Below, one piece after another: positions 50,940-61,275 of a stretch of 64,000 nucleotides of DNA (positions are counted from its first letter, which is position 1; each line of letters opens with the position of its first letter). The stretch lies in the NCBI GenBank assembly GCA_038916785.1, contig JBCLBO010000008.1, forward strand, positions 1 to 64,000, written 5' to 3'. The notes under the pieces were generated by a model that made no database searches, was not told the origin of the DNA, and saw nothing but the letters and a program-made list of their open reading frames with translations. The DNA is from VFKU01 sp038916785 (lineage in GTDB: Bacteria > Hydrogenedentota > Hydrogenedentia > Hydrogenedentales > GCA-2746185). Position numbers and translations under genes: made by a program.

Positions 50940-51053
50940 CTACTCCTCGTCGCGAAATAGGAAGAACCATGCGAAGGCCCACGGCACCAGGCCCGCAACG
51001 ACCCACCCGGCGAAGAATTGCCAAGAGCCGATAGCGGGCATGTTGGCTTCCAT
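50940..51053 (-). CDS. Small membrane protein, 37 residues
   Basis: ATG 51053 is preceded by GGGGGAAACGCG, a usable ribosome site. Translates to MEANMPAIGSWQFFAGWVVA, then GLVPWAFAWFFLF and RDEE. Aromatic-rich single membrane span with an acidic end. Its stop codon adjoins the ATG of the 39-residue partner. The pairing, spacing and composition argue for real genes; function is unknown. Confidence 0.55.
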   Translation of the reverse strand: MEANMPAIGSWQFFAGWVVAGLVPWAFAWFFLFRDEE

Positions 51054-51274
51054 CGCGTTTCCCCCAGAAATCAAGCCGAGCTACCCTAATTGTACCCCGA
51101 ACTACGCGCGGCTGCGGAGCGAATTTCAACGGCGAACGCGAACAACAGTAGCGAATGACAGAAGGGTGGCCTGCGGCCTCGCCGTCGACGAAATGGCGCA
51201 GTCCCGCGGCCCCTACTAATTTCGCGAAGGCGTCGCGTCGTTCCTCGAAAAGAGGAAGTCGAATTTTCCCGGCG

Positions 51275-52627
51275 TTAAAGTAACGCGCCTCGGCGGCGAA
51301 GAAGAATTGCCACGCCCGCCAGTGCCAGCACGCACGCCGCAAGCGCTGCCAATCCCAGCGGCAGGCCCGGATCTCTTTCGTCAAATCCGATGTCCGGCAG
51401 CGCGTCGCGGAACTCGCCGTCGATGTCGGTCATGGGCGCGCCGCTCGCGATGCCAGCATTTCGTGCCGGTGACGTTGCTTGAACGTGATAGTCGCCCGCA
51501 CCGGCATTTTCGAAGAGTGGGTCGCCACCGATGTTGTCTGTCGCCTGGGCAACGCCCGCATTCAATGCGCTGGCCGACGCATAACTCGTCGCTGATTCGT
51601 CGAAGTACACGCCATCCGGGTTCGAGAAAAAAAGGTTGTTCCGGACAGCAGGATCCGCCGCCGCATCGTTCTCGTAGATCGCGCGCTGGTTATTGTTCAC
51701 GAAGATGCTGTTGATCAGGCTGCCGCTGGAACTGTGGAAAAACACGCCGCCGCCGCGCGTGCCCGCCGTGTTGTCGACGAAGGTGCAGTTTGCGATCGCG
51801 ATGTTGACCTGGGACTCGAAATTGATCCCCGCCCCGTGGTCGCTCGCCGTATTGTTGACGAAAAGAGAATTCGTAATCGTGCTGCCGGTGCCCTCGCGGA
51901 TGGCGACGGCGCCGCCACGGTTGGCGTCGTTCGTGTCGAAGACGCAACGATCAATGGTGATCGCCACTTGATACGTCAGGATCGCGCCGCCCTGCCCGCC
52001 CCCGTCGTTGTTGGCGAACCGAGTGTCCGACACGGTTGCCGTGCCGTTAAACAACATGAGCGCGCCTGCTTCGCTGGCGATGTTGCCGTAGAAGTCGCTG
52101 AATGAAATATCCGCGTGGGCGTTCTCGATGTAGACGCCGCCGCCGAAATTCATCGCGGTATTGTTGAAAAACGTGCAATCGTTGATCGAGGCGTTACTGT
52201 TCACGATGCGAATCGCGCCGCCCGGCGTCGTGGCGCCGGTCCCACGCGTGAATTGCACGCCGTCGATCACCACCCCCGTCGCATTGCTGAGAAGGAAGAT
52301 GTGGTCCGTGAAGTTCGCGTCGAGAATGGTCGCGTAGGTGTCCGGGTCGCGGCTTCCAAATACCGGGTTCCCCGTTGCGGGAAATCCGCCGTAGATCGTC
52401 AGGTTGGCGGGAACAGAGATCGTCGAACCGATCGCATACGTGCCTTCGGCGATCCACAGATCTTCGCTCTGCGTGTTTGCCGCGGTGACCCCCGAAGCCA
52501 CGCTTGTGAACGCCGTCGCCCATGACACGCCGGTCGAGTTGTCTCCGGCCGGAGACACATACACCTGCGCACTCGCGGCGGCGGTCAAGCACAGCAGGCA
52601 GAGGGTCAATCCGAGTGAGCGAAGCAT
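51275..52627 (-). CDS. Secreted right-handed beta-helix protein with C-terminal TM-Arg tail
   Basis: Protein of 450 residues. Signal peptide MLRSLGLTLCLLCLTAAASAQ. The body has many short repeats of the type GGAIxxxxxxxTIxxCxFxxN (for example GGGVYIENAHADISFSDFYGN), a parallel beta-helix as found in adhesins and polysaccharide-active proteins. The C-terminus has LPLGLAALAACVLALAGVAILLRRRG, a membrane span followed by arginines, typical of a sorting or anchoring tail. Promoter at 52681-52709 upstream. Probably cell-surface or outer-membrane bound. Confidence 0.85.
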   Translation of the reverse strand: MLRSLGLTLCLLCLTAAASAQVYVSPAGDNSTGVSWATAFTSVASGVTAANTQSEDLWIAEGTYAIGSTISVPANLTIYGGFPATGNPVFGSRDPDTYATILDANFTDHIFLLSNATGVVIDGVQFTRGTGATTPGGAIRIVNSNASINDCTFFNNTAMNFGGGVYIENAHADISFSDFYGNIASEAGALMLFNGTATVSDTRFANNDGGGQGGAILTYQVAITIDRCVFDTNDANRGGAVAIREGTGSTITNSLFVNNTASDHGAGINFESQVNIAIANCTFVDNTAGTRGGGVFFHSSSGSLINSIFVNNNQRAIYENDAAADPAVRNNLFFSNPDGVYFDESATSYASASALNAGVAQATDNIGGDPLFENAGAGDYHVQATSPARNAGIASGAPMTDIDGEFRDALPDIGFDERDPGLPLGLAALAACVLALAGVAILLRRRGALL

Positions 52628-52680
52628 GGCGATGCGTCTCCTCTTTGAGGGTGTGGAGCCTAACGAATCACAAGTAGGTC

Positions 52681-52709
52681 ATGTTAACAGAACGAAGAAA
52701 TATTGTAAA
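52681..52709 (-). promoter_or_regulatory. Promoter of the beta-helix gene
   Basis: On the minus strand TTTACA (52704-52709), 17-base spacer, TAACAT (52681-52686), about 55 bases before the start codon at 52627. Confidence 0.55.
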
Positions 52710-52847
52710 GCCGTATTTTTCGCGCGCGGCGGGGCCATTCGTCCGTGGAGCGTGCGAGGGTATGCTGTGCAGAGGCCTCCGGCGGATGATAGGATGGCGG
52801 CCTAAATCTCGGCCCAATCGCGCGCACCCGCGCTATTGAGGTACTCC

Positions 52848-53221
52848 ATGGCCACAACGACCATCCACGAAAGCATTTCCAAGACCGACCTCTTCGAGCT
52901 CGACGACGAGTGGACGGAGGAGCAGAAGGCGATCATCGAGACTTGCCGGCGCTTCGTCGAGGACGAGGTGATGCCGGACATCAACAAATATCACCAGATC
53001 GAGGCCTTACAGCCGGGGATCTACGAGAAGATTTGGCGCGCTGGGGATTCTGGAGATGCTCGCGGCGGGAGAGCTTGACCCGATTACCTACGGCCTCGTC
53101 TGCCGCGAGATGGAGCGCGCTGCGCAGCGTGCTCAGCGTGCAGGGCTCGCTGGTGATCGGGTGCATCCGCGACTACGCGTCCTACGCGCAGAAAAAGACA
53201 TGGCTCGAGCGCCGGCGGGAC
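52848..53221 (+). pseudogene. Truncated, frameshifted acyl-CoA dehydrogenase (glutaryl-CoA dehydrogenase-like) N-terminus
   Basis: Three frames in order encode one protein start. Frame 1 from ATG 52848: ELDDEWTEEQKAIIETCRRF, ending at EKIW. Frame 2: LGILEMLAAGELDPITYGLV. Frame 3: LRSVLSVQGSLVIGCIRDYA, ending TWLE near 53221. This order matches the N-terminal helical domain of acyl-CoA dehydrogenases. The frame changes need a 2-base loss near 53040 and another small deletion near 53115. After WLE the sequence becomes an antisense gene fragment, so about two thirds of the gene is missing. Confidence 0.65.
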
Positions 53222-53359
53222 AGCGGCTTCGATCACGAATCCGCTTTCTGCGCGGCGGACGAGGTAGGCTTCGGTGCAGACAGTGCATGAGCAAAGGCGC
53301 GGCGTATCAGCGCGATCCTTCGATTCCGGCACGACTGCGTTGCAATGCGGACACACCAT
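53216..53359 (-). pseudogene. Zinc-ribbon fragment, truncated paralog of the HDOD protein N-terminus
   Basis: From ATG 53359 with GGGGGATACTTGGCC upstream. Reads MVCPHCNAVVPESKDRADTP, then CSCTVCTEAYLVRRAES and about 20 more residues. It aligns with the start of the HDOD protein (CPKC...YSCASCHEAFLV). After about residue 48 the frame enters the antisense strand of the acyl-CoA dehydrogenase remnant, so a deletion probably fused the two. The open frame goes on to 53084. Confidence 0.6.
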
Positions 53360-53448
53360 GGCCAAGTATCCCCCGTACAAATACTTAGCAGCAAGATTCG
53401 CAATCCCGCCACCGGCTATCAGCAACCCACGTGTCTATTGACGAATCG

Positions 53449-54483
53449 TCAAAGTACTGCCAACTCGGCGTAGGGGGCAATCTGGGCCTTGGCCTCCTCG
53501 ATCATCTGGTCCAAATCGTCCGTTTTGAATTCGGAGTGGAGCGCTTCCGCCAGTTTCCGGATATCGGGCTGCGCCTTGCCGGTGATCCCGAATCCGGCCA
53601 GTTCCGCCGCGGCGCTTGCCAGAGCGATTAAGGCCGTTTGTTTTCGGTAGGCGGGCGGCGCGCTCGATGGCGAAGCCAGATAATACGTCGTAAACCGGAT
53701 TTCCTGCGCGAGGCCCCAATGCTGGAGGACTCGCAGGCCGGCGTAGGGCGCGAATTCATCCAGCACGTTCATGAGCAGATCCCAATGCTTGTCGAGCTGA
53801 CCGACACGGCCCCGGGAGCGAACGGTAATGGCATCGAGCAACACGACCTTGCCGACGTCGTGGACGAGGCCCATCAGAAAAATCGATCGCGAGGGCAGAT
53901 TGCCCGCACCGGCGGCCAGGGACTCGGCGAGACGCGCAGTGCCGACGGCGTGCTTCCACAGTTCCTGCATGAGCTCGCGGAAGATCGGGCTCGTCGCGCG
54001 ATAAATGTTGGCCTGGGCAACGCAATGCGCTACGTTGGCCACCCCCCGCATCCCCAGCCGCGCACAGGCGAGCCTCATGTCCGCGGTCGCTTCGCGCCCG
54101 GCGAACGCCACACTGTTGGTGAGCCGGAGGATTCGCAGGCTCAGCGAGGTGTCCTCGTTGATTATCTGGGCGAGGTCCGCGCTCGTGGCCAAGGGATCGT
54201 TCGCGGCGTTAATGACCTGTTGCGGCGCGGCCGGGATGGTCGGCAATTGCTCGATCGATTTGTCCAGACAGGCGAACACGCCTTCCATCACCGAGCCGGG
54301 AGCGATGCGCGACGCTAGCGATTTTGGCGGGATAGCGCGCACAACGGCAATACCGTCCCCGCTTCCAGTTACGAGAAAGGCCTCGTGACAGGAAGCGCAG
54401 GAGTAAATCCGCGTCCCCTCCGCTCTCTCGGATTCTTCCGGTGCAGGAGCCGCGCATTTGGGGCACTCGGCGATCGAAGTCAT
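53449..54483 (-). CDS. Zinc-ribbon plus HDOD domain protein
   Basis: Protein of 344 residues from ATG 54483, with GGAAGAGG upstream. It starts with a zinc ribbon (CPKC at residue 7, then SCASCHEAFLV), then a HDOD domain from about residue 85: LPTIPAAPQQVINAANDPLA, LSLRILRLTNSVAF, MRGVANVAHCVA and LMGLVHDVGKVVLLDAI. HDOD is a catalytically silent HD-like helical domain used in signalling, often with c-di-GMP. Two partial copies of the zinc ribbon flank the gene. Role inferred as signal-transduction scaffold. Confidence 0.85.
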   Translation of the reverse strand: MTSIAECPKCAAPAPEESERAEGTRIYSCASCHEAFLVTGSGDGIAVVRAIPPKSLASRIAPGSVMEGVFACLDKSIEQLPTIPAAPQQVINAANDPLATSADLAQIINEDTSLSLRILRLTNSVAFAGREATADMRLACARLGMRGVANVAHCVAQANIYRATSPIFRELMQELWKHAVGTARLAESLAAGAGNLPSRSIFLMGLVHDVGKVVLLDAITVRSRGRVGQLDKHWDLLMNVLDEFAPYAGLRVLQHWGLAQEIRFTTYYLASPSSAPPAYRKQTALIALASAAAELAGFGITGKAQPDIRKLAEALHSEFKTDDLDQMIEEAKAQIAPYAELAVL

Positions 54484-54999
54484 GCGCCTCTTCCAATGGA
54501 TGCCGATGCCTCGTGGCGGGCGGAGCGATGCGAAAACCAGCGCGGGAGCGAAGCAGCCTCCGCGTTCATGCGACAACCAGGAACGGATCAATCTTCGCGG
54601 GCTTGCTGGTGGAACGCGAGCCATCGCCTGTTACCAGGTAGGCTTCGTCGCAGGACCTGCACGAGAAGAGACGCAAGACACCCTGCTCTTCCGGAATCTC
54701 ATTCGTGTCGGATGTACAGTATGGATAAGCGATCACGAGCAATCCCCCTCGCGCAAGAGCGAGCCGGCGCGCCCCACCGCTGTGACGGACTCTCCACTTC
54801 CGCCGACCGCCACCGCGATGATTTTCGCATCGCAACAATGTCCGCTGGATTTACATCTATAGGATTATACACGGAAAGTATTTTTTTCAGTATTTACGAT
54901 TTACGCACCAAACGGAAGTAATTTGAGGTGTCAAATCAATCGATTGAGACCCGTAGTGTTCGAAAACCGAACAATAATGTCCAGACGACGGGACATGTT
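54484..54999. other. Region between HDOD gene and ftsY
   Basis: Contains one short zinc-ribbon ORF (54566-54736) and then AT-rich sequence with a GTCC/GGAC stem near 54979-54998 close to the ftsY end. No other gene is supported. Confidence 0.45.
54566..54736 (-). CDS. Short zinc-ribbon-like protein, third copy of the HDOD N-terminus module
   Basis: From GTG 54736 (GAGGGGG upstream) to a stop at 54566, 56 residues. Reads VIAYPYCTSDTNEIPEEQGV then FSCRSCDEAYLVTGDGSRST. It matches the zinc-ribbon module at the start of the HDOD protein, but the first Cys of the CxxC pair is replaced (YPYC), so metal binding may be lost. Tail FLVVA differs. Could be a degraded copy or a stand-alone remnant. Confidence 0.45.
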   Translation of the reverse strand: MIAYPYCTSDTNEIPEEQGVLRLFSCRSCDEAYLVTGDGSRSTSKPAKIDPFLVVA

Positions 55000-55926
55000 C
55001 TAGTCGAAGAGCGCGTCTACGAATTCGCGGGGATGGAAGGGTTGCAGGTCGTCGATGCCTTCGCCGACGCCGATGTACTTGATGGGGATACCGAGTTCCT
55101 TTTGGATGGCAATGACGATTCCGCCCTTGGCGGTGCCGTCGAGTTTGGTGAGGACGATGCCGGTGACGGGCATGGTCTCGGTGAATTTGCGCGCCTGTTG
55201 CAGGCCGTTCTGTCCCGTGGTCGCGTCGAGCACGAGGAGCACTTCGTGCGGCGCGCCGGGATGCACCCGGCCGACGACGCGCTGGATTTTTTTCAGCTCC
55301 TCCATGAGATTCACTTTGGTGTGCAGGCGCCCGGCCGTGTCGATGATGACGCAGTCCGCCTTGCGCGCGAGTCCGGCTTGGACCGCGTCGTGCGCGACCG
55401 CGGCGGGGTCGGCGCCTTCGTGCAGCTTCACGATGGGCACGCCGGCGCGGACGCACCAGACCTCGAGTTGATCCGAGGCCGCCGCGCGGAAGGTGTCCGC
55501 GGCGCCGATGATGACGTGCTTGCCCTCGGCCTTGAGCTTGGCCGCGAGTTTTCCAATCGTGGTCGTCTTGCCCGAACCGTTGACGCCCGTGACGAGCGTG
55601 ACGTGCGGTGGCGACTCTGATTTCCAAGACAGGGTATGGTCCCCGGGCTCGATGGTCCCGGCGAGGATTTCCTTGAGCGCGGCGACGATGTCCTCGGAGG
55701 TCGCCAACTTTTTTTCGCGCGCGGTCTCGCGCAAGCGATCGAGAATATCGAGGGTCGTCTGCACGCCGATGTCGGCCTGGATGAGGATCGCCTCGAGGTC
55801 TTCGATGGTCTCGGCGTCGAGCTTGGGCCGCGTGCCGAGGGCCGAACGCACCCCGTCCACCAGGCCCGTCCGCGTTTTGCTCAGGCGCTCTCGCAGCCTG
55901 CCGAAGAAGCCCGGCTTCTCAGCCAT
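55000..55926 (-). CDS. ftsY: Signal recognition particle receptor FtsY
   Basis: Protein of 308 residues. NG domain only: LVTGVNGSGKTTTIGKLA, AADTFRAAASDQLEVW, IDTAGRLHTKVNLMEEL, and TKLDGTAKGGI. The acidic A domain is nearly absent, as in many short FtsYs. It receives ribosome-SRP complexes at the membrane for cotranslational export. Not in an obvious operon; a zinc-ribbon membrane protein lies upstream on the same strand. Confidence 0.95.
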   Translation of the reverse strand: MAEKPGFFGRLRERLSKTRTGLVDGVRSALGTRPKLDAETIEDLEAILIQADIGVQTTLDILDRLRETAREKKLATSEDIVAALKEILAGTIEPGDHTLSWKSESPPHVTLVTGVNGSGKTTTIGKLAAKLKAEGKHVIIGAADTFRAAASDQLEVWCVRAGVPIVKLHEGADPAAVAHDAVQAGLARKADCVIIDTAGRLHTKVNLMEELKKIQRVVGRVHPGAPHEVLLVLDATTGQNGLQQARKFTETMPVTGIVLTKLDGTAKGGIVIAIQKELGIPIKYIGVGEGIDDLQPFHPREFVDALFD

Positions 55927-56006
55927 GCGGGAAACCTAGCTGTGGCCGGCCGCTACGGGTGGGAGGAAGATTCGAGCGGGATTCGATCACGGTGCGGAGC
56001 AAATCC

Positions 56007-56840
56007 CTAGCGGACCCGGAAGGCGAAGAGTTCGGCCTGGCGGGTCGTGTCCTCGGTGCTGCTGCTCGCGTCCATCGCCACGATCCGGTGGCCGCCGGTG
56101 TCGAGCGGATCGGCCACGCCAAATCCGCGCACCTCGGCGCCCGTGTCGTCAATATATCCCGCCGAATTGCGGACGACGGGCCGAAACACCGGCGTTTCGC
56201 CTTGGCCCCGCTGGACGTCTTCGAGCCGCGCGGACCCGCGCACTTCCACCGCCGGCGTGCTCAACAGCGCGACAAAGAAAACACGCTCGCCGCGGCGTTG
56301 CAGCGCCGCCTCGCCGACGATCCGGTCCGGCGTAAGCGCGCCGGATCGAAACAGCGCGTAGCGGCCGTTGTAGTTGGATTCGGCAATGGGGTTTTCGAGC
56401 GCGTCCTGGATCTGCGCGCGCGTACTCGGATAGTCGCGCAACCCGGCAAGCAATTCGTCGTAGATCGCGGTCGTGGGTCCGCTCCACAGATCCTCTGCGG
56501 TCGGCCCGCCGATCGGCTCCTCGCTGAGCGCTTCGGTGAGCCCCGCCTCGATGCGCCTGACGCTGATCGCGGCGGCAATCACCAGCAGAATCCCCACGAT
56601 GGACAGTACGCCGGTGAACAGGCGGACCGGGCTGACTTTGGTTTCGGCGGTCGCGGCCGTCTGCGCGCCGGCCAAGCGCTTGGCCCGCTGGTCCCGAAGG
56701 TTCTGTCCGCAAACATGGCACAGCAAGGTGCCATCGTTGTTCACCGTGCCGCATTGTTCACAGACGGCGTCGGCATCCACGCTTTGAAATCGTTGCGGGG
56801 AAGCGGAAGGTGCAGATTTCCCCTGGGAAGGATCCGGCAT
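56007..56840 (-). CDS. Zinc-ribbon single-span membrane protein, unknown function
   Basis: Protein of 277 residues. N-terminal zinc ribbon CEQCGTVNNDGTLLCHVCGQNL, a basic linker, one membrane segment (LFTGVLSIVGILLVIAAAI), then ~180 residues with no family recognised. Topology probably puts the zinc ribbon inside and the large domain outside. It stands upstream of ftsY on the same strand, with 80 bases between. Confidence 0.65.
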   Translation of the reverse strand: MPDPSQGKSAPSASPQRFQSVDADAVCEQCGTVNNDGTLLCHVCGQNLRDQRAKRLAGAQTAATAETKVSPVRLFTGVLSIVGILLVIAAAISVRRIEAGLTEALSEEPIGGPTAEDLWSGPTTAIYDELLAGLRDYPSTRAQIQDALENPIAESNYNGRYALFRSGALTPDRIVGEAALQRRGERVFFVALLSTPAVEVRGSARLEDVQRGQGETPVFRPVVRNSAGYIDDTGAEVRGFGVADPLDTGGHRIVAMDASSSTEDTTRQAELFAFRVR

Positions 56841-57068
56841 TGATTGGCCCCATTGCGGTTCGGCGGTAGTTTGTCAGAATTTCGGACAGGTTTCCAGTGC
56901 GGAAAGAAAAGGAAGGTCCGTAGATGACGCAGATTGGCGTAGATGAATCAAGAACTGTTTTGAACGTGACAACCTAATCTGGCCGGTAGCTTAGGTTTTT
57001 ACAGTCATTCCGCAGACCGGCGGACCCGGGGTCGTTTAGGGGTGGAAGCGAGCGGGAACGGCGGGCTA
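56841..57068. other. Divergent intergenic region before groES
   Basis: Contains a hairpin AACCTAA/TTAGGTT followed by T's (56971-57001) that may terminate transcription in either direction, a degenerate dispersed motif near 56920, and no gene. Confidence 0.45.
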
Positions 57069-57097
57069 TTGACTCGGGGCTGGGGATTTGCTATTCT
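57069..57097 (+). promoter_or_regulatory. groESL promoter
   Basis: TTGACT 57069-57074, 17-base spacer, TATTCT 57092-57097. It directly abuts the CIRCE operator, as expected for HrcA-controlled groE. Confidence 0.75.
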
Positions 57098-57123
57098 TAG
57101 CACTCGCTCTAGGTGGCTGCTAA
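57097..57123 (+). promoter_or_regulatory. CIRCE operator (HrcA binding site)
   Basis: TTAGCACTC (57097-57105), 9-base spacer, GGCTGCTAA (57115-57123). Consensus is TTAGCACTC-N9-GAGTGCTAA; the left half is perfect and the right differs at two positions. HrcA itself is not in the window. Confidence 0.85.
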
Positions 57124-57262
57124 GAAAAGCGCCTAAGTCCTTGGTTCTATTGCGTATCGAGTGAAGCCCGGGGTTGGCTGGCGTGGTTGGACACGCCAAA
57201 ACGCCGGGCATGGGTTAGTTGGGTTGAGGCCTAAACACAAGCAATTGGAAGGGAGACATGCA

Positions 57263-57550
57263 ATGAAGATTCGTCCACTGGGCGACCGCATCCTGGTCAA
57301 GCGCGAGGAACCCTCGGAGACCGTCCGCGGCGGGATCATCATTCCGGATTCGGCCAAGGAAAAACCGCAAGAAGCCAAAGTCGTCGCCGTCGGTAAGGGC
57401 AAGATCGACGACAACGGCAAGCTGATCCCGATGGAAGTGAAGAAAGGGGATCGCATCCTCATGGGCAAGTACGCCGGGACCGAAGTGAAGATCGACGACG
57501 TGGAACACATCATCATGCGCGAGGACGACGTACTCGCGATCATCGAGTAG
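57263..57550 (+). CDS. groES: Co-chaperonin GroES
   Basis: Protein of 95 residues from ATG 57263, with GGGAG upstream. Typical start KIRPLGDRILVKREE, a mobile loop region (EPSETVRGGIIIPDSAKEKP) and DDVLAIIE end. It caps the GroEL ring. Heat-shock control is expected from the upstream CIRCE. A leader hairpin with GGCGTG/CACGCC arms lies near 57179-57196. groL follows after 36 bases. Confidence 0.96.
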   Translation: MKIRPLGDRILVKREEPSETVRGGIIIPDSAKEKPQEAKVVAVGKGKIDDNGKLIPMEVKKGDRILMGKYAGTEVKIDDVEHIIMREDDVLAIIE

Positions 57551-57586
57551 CGGCGAAACCACTCTGACTCTGGAGGTTGAACGTAC

Positions 57587-59221
<1,635 letters not shown>

Positions 59222-59243
59222 GCGATTCGAGTTTTTGATATAG

Positions 59244-59283
59244 CCCCCCTGCGGGCTTCGGCCCGCAGGGGGGGAGTTTTTTT
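59244..59283 (+). terminator. groESL terminator
   Basis: Stem CCCCCCTGCGGGC (59244-59256), loop TTCG, stem GCCCGCAGGGGGG, then seven T's to 59283. Confidence 0.9.
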
Positions 59284-59416
59284 GAGGCTCAGACGGCAAA
59301 TTAAACGAGGCCGTGACGCGATGGGGCTTGCCGATCCGACAGCTACCTTCGTCTTGAAACGGTAATCGTTTGCGTGGCGTCTCAGGGTTTTGGCGGTAAT
59401 CGAACTTTTTATCTTA

Positions 59417-59446
59417 TTGACAGTACTGGAGGGGGGGGGGTAGTCT
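59417..59446 (+). promoter_or_regulatory. Promoter with a 10-base G tract in its spacer
   Basis: TTGACA 59417-59422, 18-base spacer that includes ten consecutive G's (59431-59440), then TAGTCT 59441-59446. It lies about 36 bases upstream of the beta-propeller protein start. Confidence 0.55.
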
Positions 59447-59481
59447 ATGCCTTCAATGCGTCAGGGCTGAGGAGATCGAAG

Positions 59482-61275
59482 ATGCGTGGACAGTATTGGG
59501 TAATTTCGAAACATTTGGTGATCGGCGTCGTGTGCGCGTGTCTTGTGGCGGCGGCGGGCGGCGCAAGTGCGCAGACGGTGACGTATTCACTGGGGACTTC
59601 GAGCGACATGCTCGACGCCGCGTTCTACGCCGGTGAATCGAACGACGGGACAGACGTGACCTCGCGATTCGTGCTCAATGTCGGCGTGAACAATGCGGGG
59701 ACTCAGGCGATATTTTGGGGTATCAACGTGTGTCCTTGCGCACCGGGTATTGACAATTTCGACCAAATGCTCTACATCGTGGACATCGGTTCTCCGTCGA
59801 GCTGGCGGCGTCTTGGCCCCAGCCAATCTTACAACATAACCAACTACGACGGAATCAGGTGGGCGCCCAACGATCGTGCAGTTCTTCTCAATGAAAACCG
59901 ATACGACGTCGATACTGGAACGTTCCTCGGTTCGCCGTCGATTCGCGGTTACGGATTCTTCACAAACAGTTTCACGCGAAAGGCTTCCGACAACTGGCTT
60001 GTGGCTGACACGCTACTTGCTCCGCAAAACAACGAGATCGTGTTTCTGCCGGTCCACTCGGATGGAACCGAGGATGTTTCTCGCGATCCTGTCATCGTTA
60101 CCCGCCTCGGGCTTACGCAGTCATTGCTTGGACAACCCCTAATTTTCCCGAGTGTATCCAACGACGGCACGGCCGTGGCGTTTAATGTTTGGGAACCAGC
60201 GACCACGCCCGACACATTTGACATTTACGTTCTCGAAGACATTGAATCCATCCTAAGTGCTCCGAAGATTCCGGGTACGGACTTTTCTTCGCTGGCGCCG
60301 ACGAGTCTGTCAGATCTTCGAATTGTCGATTTTCGCGCGTCGGAGAGTTCGCATCCCGCTCTCATACCCAACTTCAGCCAGGACGGGACTCTTGTGTTTT
60401 ATAGCGAAGACTATAACGACGCGCTTGAGACGACCAACTTATACCAGAGTATCGCGGATGGCGATTGGGACATCCTTGTCGCGAATCGAGACGGCACGGG
60501 GGATGTGCGATTCAATTTGGCCCAGAATCAGGGAACAGTGGTTCCCTTCCCTACAGGATCGAGAATGACTTACGTGCAGGGCTCGGCGGGCTCGCCGAAT
60601 ATGCACATTCTTGCGACCACTCTTGTCGCCACTTCAAACATTGAAACGGATACTACGCAACTACCCCAAGGCGGCACGACGGCCGTGATCGGCGGCAACA
60701 TTGTGACGTTATCCTTTACGTTGACGGACAGCGCGGTGCAGGTGACTGCTCCAATGACTCTTGGGGACGCGAGCGGGACAACAATTGAACTGCCTTCGGA
60801 TCAAGTCATCAATTTCCCCTCGGGCACTACAATGCCTGAAATTTCCATCTTTACACCGATCGATCCTGTGGGGAATCACCAGCTGCCGGATTTCGCCACG
60901 CAGATCCCGGTGATCCGGACATTTGGTCCTCCGGGGACGCAGTTTGCGCCACCAATCAGCATCACGATCACGTACTCCGACGCGGAAGTGGCGAACATAC
61001 AAGACGAATCGGGCATGATCCCCTATCTCTACAACGTCGGGACTCAGAAATTCGAACCGCTTGACGCCCAATTCCTGGGCAGCGTTGTCGTGGACGTGGA
61101 CGCCAATACGCTGACCTTCCAGACTGACCACTTTTCGACCTATGGAATCGGGTTCAGTGTCGTGATCGCACCGCAGCGGCCGTGGGCTCTCTACGCGCTC
61201 GCTGGTGCTCTGGGCATCACTGCCCTGTGGCTACTTATCCGTAGAAGGCGACGAGCGTCGCCAGCCTGCTGCTGA
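59482..61275 (+). CDS. Secreted beta-propeller-like protein with C-terminal TM-Arg tail
   Basis: Protein of 597 residues from ATG 59482, with GAGGAG upstream. Signal peptide MRGQYWVISKHLVIGVVCAC and on to SAQ. The middle has PD40/TolB-like repeats (NDGTAVAFNVWE, QDGTLVFYSEDYNDA, ANRDGTGDVRFN), and the C-terminal part ends in FSTYGIG then a membrane span (WALYALAGALGITALWLLI) and RRRRR. Residues after RRRRR (ASPACC) come from out-of-frame groL sequence, so the natural C-terminus was changed by the groL tail joining in. Lies between groL and its duplicated 3' end. Confidence 0.78.
   Translation: MRGQYWVISKHLVIGVVCACLVAAAGGASAQTVTYSLGTSSDMLDAAFYAGESNDGTDVTSRFVLNVGVNNAGTQAIFWGINVCPCAPGIDNFDQMLYIVDIGSPSSWRRLGPSQSYNITNYDGIRWAPNDRAVLLNENRYDVDTGTFLGSPSIRGYGFFTNSFTRKASDNWLVADTLLAPQNNEIVFLPVHSDGTEDVSRDPVIVTRLGLTQSLLGQPLIFPSVSNDGTAVAFNVWEPATTPDTFDIYVLEDIESILSAPKIPGTDFSSLAPTSLSDLRIVDFRASESSHPALIPNFSQDGTLVFYSEDYNDALETTNLYQSIADGDWDILVANRDGTGDVRFNLAQNQGTVVPFPTGSRMTYVQGSAGSPNMHILATTLVATSNIETDTTQLPQGGTTAVIGGNIVTLSFTLTDSAVQVTAPMTLGDASGTTIELPSDQVINFPSGTTMPEISIFTPIDPVGNHQLPDFATQIPVIRTFGPPGTQFAPPISITITYSDAEVANIQDESGMIPYLYNVGTQKFEPLDAQFLGSVVVDVDANTLTFQTDHFSTYGIGFSVVIAPQRPWALYALAGALGITALWLLIRRRRRASPACC

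Noticed and set aside
50797..51384. 195-residue minus-strand frame covering the two small ORFs
   Set aside because: Translation is Arg/Cys/Trp-rich and fits no protein; the 37- and 39-residue frames are better supported by spacing and membrane spans.
59374..59481. Upstream in-frame extension of the beta-propeller gene
   Set aside because: It runs through the promoter and G tract; ATG 59482 has a good ribosome site and signal peptide.
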